Part shown: positions 1-7,258 of the stretch, one piece after another
How the letters are laid out: each line of letters starts with the position of its first letter
Position numbering within the stretch: position 1 is the stretch's first letter
DNA from: SYFY01 sp031385325
GTDB taxonomy: Bacteria; Pseudomonadota; Gammaproteobacteria; Pseudomonadales; Azotimanducaceae
Direction: 5' to 3'
Assembly: GCA_031385325.1 (NCBI GenBank)
Contig: JANNBJ010000090.1
Location: 1 to 38,371 of the forward strand
DNA: 38,371 nucleotides
Position numbers and translations under genes: made by a program
The notes under the pieces: generated by a model
Databases searched by the model: none
What the model was told of the DNA's origin: nothing
Seen by the model: the letters and a program-made list of their open reading frames with translations, nothing else

Positions 1-154
1 CAGCGAAAACACTGGGCGTGCTCCCTCCGCGTGCTCGACGTGCTGTCAAGCACGCCTGCGCGCACGCAGGTCCGCGCCACCCAGCGTTTTCACTACTCTC
101 GACGCCCTCGCTACGATACTTCATGAATAGTGCGGGCTAGACGCTGTCGAGAGT
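1..154. repeat. Palindrome-rich non-coding region with a mobile-element-like end motif
   Basis: No gene is visible before the HTH gene that ends at 216. The stretch is built of nested inverted repeats. Positions 5-19 pair with 77-91 at 13 of 15 bases (GAAAAC-ACTGGG type). CGTGCT at 39-44 pairs with AGCACG at 49-54. ACTCTCGAC at 95-103 pairs perfectly with GTCGAGAGT at 146-154. Inside the last stem, 123-140 reads ATGAATAGTGCGGGCTAG, which recurs with one mismatch on the minus strand at 3783-3766 beside another palindromic element. This suggests a dispersed repeat or a mobile-element remnant. The left edge is cut by the window, so its full extent is unknown. Confidence 0.5.
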
Positions 155-215
155 TGGGTTTGAGCTGAATCAATCGTGCAAACACATCCACTGTACACGC
201 CCCTTCAGCAGTTAC

Positions 216-758
216 TCAGCGGCAGGGCCGCGACGTTGTGTCCATGCGTGCTGGTCCAAGGACTGGTCGCGAAGGCTGGAGCAGCGTCTCCACGGCAACT
301 TGCGCCCAATCGGCTGCAGCCACCATCAGATTCGCGTTTGTCCGGCCGCCCTTGGTAAATCTCGCGATCACACCCGCACTGACGCCGAGCTCGTCGGCAA
401 CCTCTTGCCAGGACAGCCCACGCTCATTCCGTGCGCGGTCCAATGCCGCATGCAGCGCTATGGTGTCGAAGCGAGCGAACAACGGCGGCACACCAGGCTG
501 CGACGAGCCTTTGATGTTCCTGGCAGGTGGACGATCTGAATGGACCACGAAGTCATCGCAGCGACGCTTCATCCATTGAAGAAGAAGCACGACGGCGTCG
601 GCTTCGATCTGCGCGCGTCTGGTCATGGAGAGTATTGAGGACACAGAGTAGTGCACCTCCCGAGCGACTGCCTCCCAACTCATTCCCCGGACGATTCGTT
701 CGTTATCGAGAGCCTGTTGCAAGGCGCCAGCGTCGAGATAGGGTCGATCGTTTGTCAT
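216..758 (-). CDS. Tandem helix-turn-helix DNA-binding protein
   Basis: A protein of about 180 residues made of two copies of one HTH unit. Each copy reads roughly A-L-x-x-A-L-D-x-x-R-x-x-R-G-[ML]-S-W-x-x-V-A-x-E, followed by a Ser/Val-rich recognition helix and a Trp-containing last helix. Copy one lies at about residues 12-72 and copy two at about 95-160. This resembles XRE/Cro-like repressors of the 'RGLSWxxVAxE' kind, so DNA binding is likely, but the target is unknown. Both units on one chain could let a monomer bind a two-half-site operator. ATG at 758 is chosen; GTG at 764 is an alternative, and neither has a good ribosome site. It is not obviously in an operon with its neighbours. The function beyond DNA binding is inference. 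Confidence 0.7.
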   Translation of the reverse strand: MTNDRPYLDAGALQQALDNERIVRGMSWEAVAREVHYSVSSILSMTRRAQIEADAVVLLLQWMKRRCDDFVVHSDRPPARNIKGSSQPGVPPLFARFDTIALHAALDRARNERGLSWQEVADELGVSAGVIARFTKGGRTNANLMVAAADWAQVAVETLLQPSRPVLGPARMDTTSRPCR

Positions 759-1027
759 ACACACTGGATCGCACTGAATTGAGGTGAAGGCTTTCTGCTT
801 TCAGAGCTTCTGTCAACGTGACGACCTTCGACTATGTTGCTACGACGGGCGCGGCGTAGCCTTGCCCTCCGTTCAATGGCACCGTTCCGACCTCTGCTTC
901 AAGTGTCTGCCTCGTGACTCTGACTCTCGCGCACAAGGAAACCGAAAACCTCCATCCGCAAACGCTTCTACCGCAAGGCGGTGTTGGATGTCGGAGAGCG
1001 AATGGCCGATTTGGCCTTTAGGCAAGT

Positions 1028-1510
1028 TCATGTTCTATGCGTCAACCACCGCCACTGGAACGCATGCAGCACCACAACACCCCAAGCGAAGAACGTGAGG
1101 ATCAGCGATACGATTCCTGATGCTCCCGGTCCCCGACCAACAGATTGATTTTGTCTGCGTAGGGCAAGTCGTGCTTCAACCGGCAGACTTTCGAGATCGA
1201 TAACCCTGCCCTCTGCGGTTACTACCACTGACGACTGCCAGACCAGGTTCGTGGCAGTTGTCTGAAGCAGCGGAATTTCGAAAATGGCGACGAGTGCTCC
1301 GAGTAACACAGCCACCATCAGGCTTGTTAAGCCTGCCAACCACATGGACGGGCGACGATTGTTCATCGCTCTGATCGCCCAGAACACGTAGAGGGAGCAA
1401 AGCGGAATGAAGAAGAGCACATCAACACTTGGGAAAAACAGAACGCACGCCGAACCAAAGACGGCTATCGCCAGTAATAGTTGAGCGCATTTTAGGCAGC
1501 GCAGCGCCAT
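1028..1510 (-). CDS. Small integral membrane protein, unknown function
   Basis: A 160-residue protein with about four hydrophobic segments: near residues 8-26, 30-46, 57-80 and 130-150. Between the third and fourth lies a polar loop of about 50 residues, probably outside the membrane. No family is recognised. The ATG at 1510 overlaps the TGA stop of the upstream Hsp70-like gene by one base (TGATG; GTG at 1513 is also possible). The two are therefore almost certainly co-transcribed and translationally coupled. The coupling suggests a membrane partner or anchor for the soluble Hsp70-like ATPase, but that is inference. It is the last gene of the PPOX-Hsp70 operon. Confidence 0.7.
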   Translation of the reverse strand: MALRCLKCAQLLLAIAVFGSACVLFFPSVDVLFFIPLCSLYVFWAIRAMNNRRPSMWLAGLTSLMVAVLLGALVAIFEIPLLQTTATNLVWQSSVVVTAEGRVIDLESLPVEARLALRRQNQSVGRGPGASGIVSLILTFFAWGVVVLHAFQWRWLTHRT

Positions 1511-2907
1511 CACTGCGAAAAAGTCAGCCCTTTGTAGTTCGCAATCGCCAGTCCCGCGGCGACACTCGTAAACGGATCGTGCAGGTCGACCCGATTGGGG
1601 AAACGCTGCTCGAGAATGCGGGTCACCGCTGGAATCAGGCTGGACCCACCGGTTCTGAGCACGACATCAATTTCATCGTAACGCAGTCCCGCGCGCGCGA
1701 CGGTTTCATCGACAACTTGTTCCACCTGTCGCAACTGATCGGCGATCATTCCTTCAAAGGCAGTTCGTGTCACCGTCAGTTCGATGTCGAGTTCCGGTAT
1801 GTCGAGTACCGCTTCGGTGTGTTCCGACAATGCCGCTTTCAGATCCTTGAGCCTGGCAAACAGTGTGTAGCTGAGATTGTTCTTGATGATCTCGCGCAAG
1901 CGGCGGAATTTCTGCGCCGCAGGGCCACCCTGTGCTATGCAGTCCATCACCGGCGTGGTGTAGCGATTCTGGTTCAGCGTGTAGGTCACTGCCCAGTTCA
2001 CCAGCAGGTCTTCATAATCTTCGAAGGGAAATCGCGTCTCGATCTCCCGATCCATGCCGCGTCGGCGCCACAGCTCGCCTTTGCCAAGCAGCGGGAACAG
2101 GAGTTCCCGAAACAGGATCTGATCGATGTGATCACCGCCCAGACCAATGCCATGGGTCGTGATCACGTCGAAACCCTCGCCCTTTCGACGCAGTACACAC
2201 AGATCGAGCGTGCCGCCCCCGAAGTCGACGGTCAGCAGCGTTTCGCCCTTGAACAGTCCGGTTTGCAGATAGCTGACCGCTGCCGCGATCGGTTCTGGAT
2301 AAAACGATTGTTGTTGCACGCCTGCATACTTGTACGCTTCTGACAAGCGAGACAACGCCAACTGATTACGATAGTTGTCCCTGCCCTCAAAATTGACCGG
2401 GTGACCCAGATGCGCATTGCCAACCGGTCCGCAGTGGGCATCGATACTCTTGCGAATGCGCAACAGGATCGGCGTAATCAACGCAACCAGCCGGAAAGGA
2501 TGATCGAATACCAGCAACCGCCGCACCCGTTCATCGCCCAGCAATCGCTTGGTGCCACGAAACAGCCGTCCGGGCAGACCACTGTCGGTCAGCGGTTGGC
2601 CATAAAACTTCTGGGTCACGGTTTCCACCGGGACGATATTTTCTTCGTCATCGTGTTCAACGAACTGGCTCGACTCGGAGATGATCTCCGGCACCAGTTC
2701 TACCGTTCGACCCGTGTTTTCTTCAATGTACCGATCGATCGCCAGCCGGCCCGTATCGGTCTGCAACTGCGCATCGATATAGGTTGCCGACGGCATGATC
2801 GACGCATCCCGTTCCAGCTTGATCAGCTCGAGTGTTTTTCCGTCGAATATCGCAGCGGCCGAATTTGTCGTGCCAAAATCAATACCAATACCGAGACGCT
2901 TGACCAT
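1510..2907 (-). CDS. Hsp70-family ATPase (YegD-like), nucleotide-binding domain only
   Basis: A 465-residue actin-fold ATPase of the Hsp70 superfamily. The phosphate-1 loop GIDFGTTNSA is at the N-terminus, phosphate-2 VDFGGGTLDL is near residue 225, and the adenosine loop RTGGSSLIPAV is near 420. DnaK has about 640 residues. Here the chain ends just after the ATPase domain, so the usual substrate-binding domain and lid are missing, as in E. coli YegD (about 450 residues). Such solo Hsp70 ATPases are thought to be cytoplasmic, but their clients are unknown. The gene follows a PPOX gene by 7 bp and overlaps a small membrane protein gene at its stop, giving a three-gene operon. No DnaJ or GrpE gene is nearby. 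Confidence 0.92.
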   Translation of the reverse strand: MVKRLGIGIDFGTTNSAAAIFDGKTLELIKLERDASIMPSATYIDAQLQTDTGRLAIDRYIEENTGRTVELVPEIISESSQFVEHDDEENIVPVETVTQKFYGQPLTDSGLPGRLFRGTKRLLGDERVRRLLVFDHPFRLVALITPILLRIRKSIDAHCGPVGNAHLGHPVNFEGRDNYRNQLALSRLSEAYKYAGVQQQSFYPEPIAAAVSYLQTGLFKGETLLTVDFGGGTLDLCVLRRKGEGFDVITTHGIGLGGDHIDQILFRELLFPLLGKGELWRRRGMDREIETRFPFEDYEDLLVNWAVTYTLNQNRYTTPVMDCIAQGGPAAQKFRRLREIIKNNLSYTLFARLKDLKAALSEHTEAVLDIPELDIELTVTRTAFEGMIADQLRQVEQVVDETVARAGLRYDEIDVVLRTGGSSLIPAVTRILEQRFPNRVDLHDPFTSVAAGLAIANYKGLTFSQ

Positions 2908-2914
2908 GGCTCGA

Positions 2915-3316
2915 CTATTCCGTCCGACCTGATTGGGTTGCTGGTGCGGTCAACATGAACTGGATGTAGGCACGCTTGTCAAAGCGCCCCCCGAGTTTCG
3001 AGCCCAGATCAAACAGCATCATGACGACCCCATACTTTGACCGCAGCGCGCGTAATGCACTGTCGTTGTCCGACTGCGCCGTGAGAACGGTGGCAGTTGC
3101 AGGCACATATGCGCCTTTTACATTGCCACGCACGTCGCACGGGGCTACTTCTGCACGTGCGCTGTTACGAATACGTTTCACCTTGCCTGCGTCGCCGGCG
3201 CTGAACGCGAAAAATCGGTCGCCGGTCCCTGCGAACCAGACCGCTGTCGCAATAGCACGCCCATCCTTGCGAAAGGTCTTCAATGAACAGTACTTCGCTC
3301 GATCCAGATCAGACAT
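2915..3316 (-). CDS. PPOX-class flavin/F420-dependent oxidoreductase
   Basis: A 133-residue split-barrel protein like pyridoxamine-5'-phosphate oxidase. It begins with a Y-C-S-L-K-T-F-R-K-D-G-R strand pair and continues with A-T-A-V-W-F and the S-A-G-D-A-G-K-V-K-R-I-R-N-S-x-R stretch typical of the small Rv2061-like PPOX subfamily, whose members bind FMN or F420 as homodimers. The substrate is unknown. It is the first gene of a minus-strand operon leading into the Hsp70-like ATPase. It is transcribed divergently from the zinc-ribbon gene, with about 100 bp between. ATG at 3316 fits the family start. Whether this organism makes F420 cannot be judged here, so FMN use is equally possible. Confidence 0.88.
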   Translation of the reverse strand: MSDLDRAKYCSLKTFRKDGRAIATAVWFAGTGDRFFAFSAGDAGKVKRIRNSARAEVAPCDVRGNVKGAYVPATATVLTAQSDNDSALRALRSKYGVVMMLFDLGSKLGGRFDKRAYIQFMLTAPATQSGRTE

Positions 3317-3419
3317 GGGGTGGTAGTGCTTTTCAAAACGGGGCGCGAGTTTAGCAGGCCAACATCAGATTTCGTAAACCCCATCGACCTGGCCGGGACT
3401 ATTCATGAATAATCTGCGC

Positions 3420-3605
3420 ATGGGCGATGTCATCAAGTTCAAACGACCGAGTCTCAAGGAAAAGGCCAAGGGCATTACCCTGTGCCGCAATGGTCACCAC
3501 AAATGGGAAATCGACCAGCGCAAGCAGTTCGACGTGCAATCCGGCAAGCTCGTCACGATACGCCGCTGCCAGCGCTGCACCGCAACCAGAACAACGCTTG
3601 ACTAG
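3420..3605 (+). CDS. Small zinc-ribbon protein
   Basis: A 61-residue basic protein with start MGDVIKFKRPS. It carries one cysteine and two histidines in LCRNGHHKW (C22, H26, H27) and a second knuckle CQRC (C50, C53), so one zinc could be bound by C-x3-H...C-x2-C. Short proteins of this shape, with a V-I-x-F-K-R-P-S start, are common hypothetical proteins in gammaproteobacteria; their role is unknown. ATG at 3420 is preferred because it gives the family N-terminus. An in-frame ATG at 3405 would add five residues and lies inside the palindrome TATTCATGAATA. The TAG stop lies within the left arm of the 168-bp palindromic element that follows, so the element abuts the gene end exactly. Confidence 0.82.
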   Translation: MGDVIKFKRPSLKEKAKGITLCRNGHHKWEIDQRKQFDVQSGKLVTIRRCQRCTATRTTLD

Positions 3606-3769
3606 GAGTCTGCGCGGCAGAAGGCGGCGGTGCGAGGCGAGTGTCAATTCGAGGCCTATTTTTCGTTTGTTTGAGGCGCGTAGTGGCGCTACGCAACGAA
3701 AACGAACGGAAAATAGGACCGAAGTGGCGCCGCCGCAGCCAGACGAGCTTCTGCCGCGCAGACTCCTAG
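3602..3769. repeat. 168-bp palindromic element with perfect 22-bp terminal inverted repeats
   Basis: Positions 3602-3623 (starting CTAGGAGTCTGCGCGGCAGA) are the exact reverse complement of 3748-3769. The inside is also largely self-complementary. CCTATTTTTCGTTTGTT-like sequence around 3656-3672 pairs imperfectly with AACGAAAACGAACGGAAAATAGG-like sequence around 3696-3718. A tight hairpin GCGTAG/CTACGC forms the centre near 3680-3695. There is no ORF of its own. The size, termini and symmetry fit a MITE-like or REP-like mobile palindrome, or a long RNA hairpin acting as a transcript end for the zinc-ribbon gene and leuS, which converge on it. It is followed directly by GCCCGCATTATTCAT, shared with position 123-140. 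Confidence 0.75.
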
Positions 3770-3815
3770 CCCGCATTATTCATCAGCAGACCAGGCCAGT
3801 TGATTCGGATCTTCG

Positions 3816-6323
3816 TTACGTGACGACGAAATTCACCAGCTTCCCGGGCACCACCACTTCTCGACGGATCGTCTTGCCCTCCAGATGACGTGCCACATTC
3901 GGCTCGGCGCGAACGAAAGCCAGCAACGCTGCCTGATCGATCTGTGCATCAACCTCGACGGATGCACGCATCTTGCCATTGACCTGCACTGCCACGGAGA
4001 TCGTATCGAGTCTGAGTTTGGCTTCGTCATGCTCCGGGAACGTGGCGCTGCCAACGCTACCTTTGTGACCGAGTCGGGCCCACAGTTCTTCGGCGATGTG
4101 CGGGGCAAACGGCGCAAGGATGCGGACAAAGGCATCGAACCACTGAACGGGCACATGCTCTGCGCGCGTGGCTTCGTTGACGAACACCATGAGGTCTGAC
4201 ACAGCGGTGTTGAACTTCAGTGACTCGACACTCTGACGCACTCGCTTGATGGCGCCATGCAGCGCCCGCTCCATGTCAGGCGCATCGACAGCCTCATGCG
4301 TGAGCTTGTTACCTTCGCTGACCAGACGCCAGACCCGGTCGAGGAAACGTCGACAACCGGCAACACCTGAAGTCTCCCAGTCGCCTCCATCTTCCAGCGG
4401 ACTCATGAATACTTCATACAGGCGCAGCGAATCGGCGCCGTATTCGAGGCACATGTCTTCAGGATTCACGACATTGGACTTCGACTTCGACATCTTTTCC
4501 CGTCTGGCCTGCACACTCGTGCCATCCAGCGTTGACCACTGTCCATCTCGTTCGACCACTTCTTCGCGAGAGTAATATTTGCCGCGCGCATCGCGAAACG
4601 ATGTGCCGTGGATCATTCCCTGATTGACAAGGCGCTGAAACGGTTCACGCGTCGAAACCAGGCCGAGGTCATGCAGTGCGTGATGCCAGAATCTTGAGTA
4701 GAGCAGATGCAGCGTCGCATGTTCCGCACCACCCACATACAGATCTACCGGCATCCAGTACCGCTCTTCTTCCGGATCCCACGCCGCCTTGTCATTCTTC
4801 GGATCGATAAAACGCAGGTAATACCAGCACGAACCCGCCCACTGCGGCATGGTGTTGGTTTCGCGCAGCGCCGGCTTGCCGGTTTCCGGATCCGTGGTCT
4901 TGAGCCACTGCGTTGCGCGCGCCAACGGCGGCTGTCCGTCAGCGGTCGGGCGATAGTCATCCATCACCGGCAAGGTGACTGGCAATTGATCCACGGGCAG
5001 CAGCTTGGTCTTGCCATCCACATGGATGACCGGCACCGGCTCACCCCAGTATCGCTGTCGACTGAACAGCCAATCGCGCAACCGATAGTTGATTGTGCCC
5101 TCACCATGGTTGCCGATACGCAGGCGCTCTATCGCTGCGCGTTTCGCCGCTGCGTTATCCAGACCATCGAGGAACCCGGAATTTACGTGCGGACCGTCTC
5201 CGGCATAAGCGGCCTCCTGGACGTTGCCGCCGGCTACGACTTCGATGATCGGCAATTCGAACTTGCGGGCAAACGCGTGGTCGCGCTCGTCGTGCGCAGG
5301 ACAGGCAAACACTGCGCCGGTACCGTAGTTCGCCAGCACATAGTCAGCGATCCAGATTGGTACTCGCTCCCCGTTGATCGGGTTCACGGCATAGGCGCCG
5401 ATGAAGACACCGGTTTTGGGCGCATCGGCCGCATCACTGGTCCGGTCGCGATCAGAGCGTCGGCCAACGGTGTCGCGATACCCAACAACTACGTTCTGCT
5501 GTGCGACCGTTGCAAGGTCCATAACCAGCGGATGCTCGGGTGCGAGCACCACATAGGAGCAGCCGAAAAGGGTATCCGGGCGCGTGGTAAACACTTCGAT
5601 ATTCTGGTTCGAACCATCTACCGCAAAGCGCACCAAGGCGCCTTCGCTGCGTCCAATCCAGTCCGTCTGCATCTTCTTGATGCCTTCCGGCCAATTCACA
5701 TCGGGCAGCGTCGCCAGCAGTGATTCGGCATAGTCGGTGATCTTGAGCATCCACTGCCTCATGTTGCGGCGCTCAACCGGATCGCCGGTCTCGATATAAA
5801 CCCCGTCTTTCACCTCTTCGTTGGCAAGCACTGTCCCCAGAGCCGGACACCAGTTCACCGGCACCTCGGCCTCAAAGGCGAGACCACGCTCAAACAGCTT
5901 GGCAAAAATCCACTGGGTCCACTTGTAGTACGAAGGATCTGACGTGGTGAGTTCGCGGTCCCAGTCGTAGGACAGCCCGAGCATGGTCAACTGGCGCTTG
6001 AACGTGGCGATGTTGCGGGACGTCACTTCCTGCGGCGAGATGCCTTCTTTTACCGCCTGCCGTTCACTTGGCAGTCCGAACGAATCCCATCCCATCGCAT
6101 GCAGCACGTTGTAACCGAGCATGCGTCGCGCGCGCGCAACCACATCGGTTGCAACATAACCTTTGGGATGACCGACATGCAGACCCACACCACTGGGATA
6201 CGGAAACATGTCGAGCACGTAGTACTTTGGTCGCGTGCGGTCGCTTGGTGTCGCGAAGCTCTTGTTGGCTGCCCAGTAGGTCTGCCACTTGGCTTCGAGT
6301 GCGCGGTGATCATAACCGGCCAT
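3816..6323 (-). CDS. leuS: Leucyl-tRNA synthetase
   Basis: An 835-residue class I aminoacyl-tRNA synthetase that charges tRNA-Leu. The HIGH motif appears as HVGH (residues 49-52) after YPSGVGL, and KMSKSKSNVV lies near residue 610. The editing (CP1) region with T-T-R-P-D-T-L-F-G is present near residue 250, and the C-terminus ends in the usual V-P-G-K-L-V-N. The protein is therefore complete. The sequence around HIGH (GLHVGHPKGYVATD) and the segment VNWCPALGTVLANEEV belong to the type common in Bacteroidetes, Planctomycetes and similar phyla, not the LHMGHVRNYTIGD type of E. coli and relatives. The usual downstream lptE-holA neighbours are absent. It may be a transferred replacement or a second copy. 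The substrate pocket after GWDSFGLP reads SERQAVKEG, which is unusual. Confidence 0.97.
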   Translation of the reverse strand: MAGYDHRALEAKWQTYWAANKSFATPSDRTRPKYYVLDMFPYPSGVGLHVGHPKGYVATDVVARARRMLGYNVLHAMGWDSFGLPSERQAVKEGISPQEVTSRNIATFKRQLTMLGLSYDWDRELTTSDPSYYKWTQWIFAKLFERGLAFEAEVPVNWCPALGTVLANEEVKDGVYIETGDPVERRNMRQWMLKITDYAESLLATLPDVNWPEGIKKMQTDWIGRSEGALVRFAVDGSNQNIEVFTTRPDTLFGCSYVVLAPEHPLVMDLATVAQQNVVVGYRDTVGRRSDRDRTSDAADAPKTGVFIGAYAVNPINGERVPIWIADYVLANYGTGAVFACPAHDERDHAFARKFELPIIEVVAGGNVQEAAYAGDGPHVNSGFLDGLDNAAAKRAAIERLRIGNHGEGTINYRLRDWLFSRQRYWGEPVPVIHVDGKTKLLPVDQLPVTLPVMDDYRPTADGQPPLARATQWLKTTDPETGKPALRETNTMPQWAGSCWYYLRFIDPKNDKAAWDPEEERYWMPVDLYVGGAEHATLHLLYSRFWHHALHDLGLVSTREPFQRLVNQGMIHGTSFRDARGKYYSREEVVERDGQWSTLDGTSVQARREKMSKSKSNVVNPEDMCLEYGADSLRLYEVFMSPLEDGGDWETSGVAGCRRFLDRVWRLVSEGNKLTHEAVDAPDMERALHGAIKRVRQSVESLKFNTAVSDLMVFVNEATRAEHVPVQWFDAFVRILAPFAPHIAEELWARLGHKGSVGSATFPEHDEAKLRLDTISVAVQVNGKMRASVEVDAQIDQAALLAFVRAEPNVARHLEGKTIRREVVVPGKLVNFVVT

Positions 6324-6446
6324 GGAAACACGTCTGCCTGATGCTGAAAGGGCGTGAAGTCTGCCTCATGCCCGACCGGCCCCGCAAATTTTCAATGCGT
6401 GCCGAGCGAACTCCTTGTCCGCACGGCACCGGGTGATGAACTCGGC

Positions 6447-7097
6447 TCAGGCGGGAGCGAGGATGCCCACCGGGCAGCTCACACCCGTGCCACCCAGCCC
6501 GCAGTATCCATTCGGCACCTTGGCGAGGTATTGCTGGTGATAATCCTCAGCGTAGTAGAACGGACCCATCGGCTGAATTTCTGTGGTGACGGCACCAAAG
6601 CCCGCAACGGACAAGGCCTTCTCGTAACTCGCCTTCGACGCTTGCGCAGTCGTCAGCTGTTCATCATTGAAGGTGTAGACGCCGGAGCGGTACTGAGTGC
6701 CCATATCGTTGCCCTGACGCATGCCCTGAGTCGGGTCATGCGACTCCCAGAAGACGCGCAACAGCTCAGCAAAGCTCACTTGCGCCGGATCAAAGGCGAC
6801 CAGCACCACTTCGTTGTGACCGGTAAGACCTGAGCATACTTCCTGATAGGTGGGATTCGGGGTCAGGCCGGCGCTGTAACCCACCGCAGTCGAGTAGACA
6901 CCAGGGGTTTGCCAGAACTTTCGCTCGGCACCCCAGAAACATCCAAGACCGAATACGGCTTGTTCCATTCCCTCAGGAAAGGGCGCTCGCAATTGATGAC
7001 CACTGACAAAATGCCGATCCTTGATGGGGATGGAGACCTGCCGACCTGGCAGTGCTTCTGCTGGGGTAGGTAAACGGAGTTTTGATGAGTACGCCAT
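6447..7097 (-). CDS. msrA: Peptide methionine-S-sulfoxide reductase MsrA
   Basis: A 216-residue cytoplasmic repair enzyme that reduces the S form of methionine sulfoxide in proteins using thioredoxin. The catalytic motif GCFWG is at residues 51-55 (nucleophile C53). It is followed by G-V-Y-S-T-A-V-G-Y-S-A-G, G-H-N-E-V and Y-Y-A-E-D-Y-H-Q-Q-Y. Two resolving cysteines near the C-terminus (C199 in NGYCGLGG and C208) match the E. coli-type three-cysteine mechanism, and the length matches that subclass. The gene lies 123 bp upstream of leuS on the same strand, and is divergent from the Sel1 lipoprotein gene. Co-transcription with leuS is possible but the gap is large enough for a separate promoter. 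Confidence 0.97.
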   Translation of the reverse strand: MAYSSKLRLPTPAEALPGRQVSIPIKDRHFVSGHQLRAPFPEGMEQAVFGLGCFWGAERKFWQTPGVYSTAVGYSAGLTPNPTYQEVCSGLTGHNEVVLVAFDPAQVSFAELLRVFWESHDPTQGMRQGNDMGTQYRSGVYTFNDEQLTTAQASKASYEKALSVAGFGAVTTEIQPMGPFYYAEDYHQQYLAKVPNGYCGLGGTGVSCPVGILAPA

Positions 7098-7258
7098 GAC
7101 ATCTATCCTCGTGCCGGTGTTCCGTTGCTGATGCTTCGCTGGATTTTGGTCGGGTCACGTTCGGAATCCGACCAGGTGTTGCGCCAGCCCCATACTATAG
7201 ACAGCGAAATGTTAACCCAGTTTCCCAGCCGCGAGGCGGAATGCTATAAAGGCGACAA

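Noticed and set aside
784..1098. Plus-strand 104-codon open frame before the membrane protein gene
   Set aside because: It has irregular composition, no motif and no good start signal, and overlaps the membrane protein gene at its 3' end. The stretch 759-1027 is treated as non-coding.
1429..2343. 304-codon plus-strand frame over the Hsp70 gene
   Set aside because: It is antisense to a clear Hsp70-family gene, with no protein-like pattern of its own.
4707..5723. 338-codon plus-strand frame inside leuS
   Set aside because: It lies wholly antisense to leuS, rich in His/Arg/Gln as expected for the complement of a coding strand.
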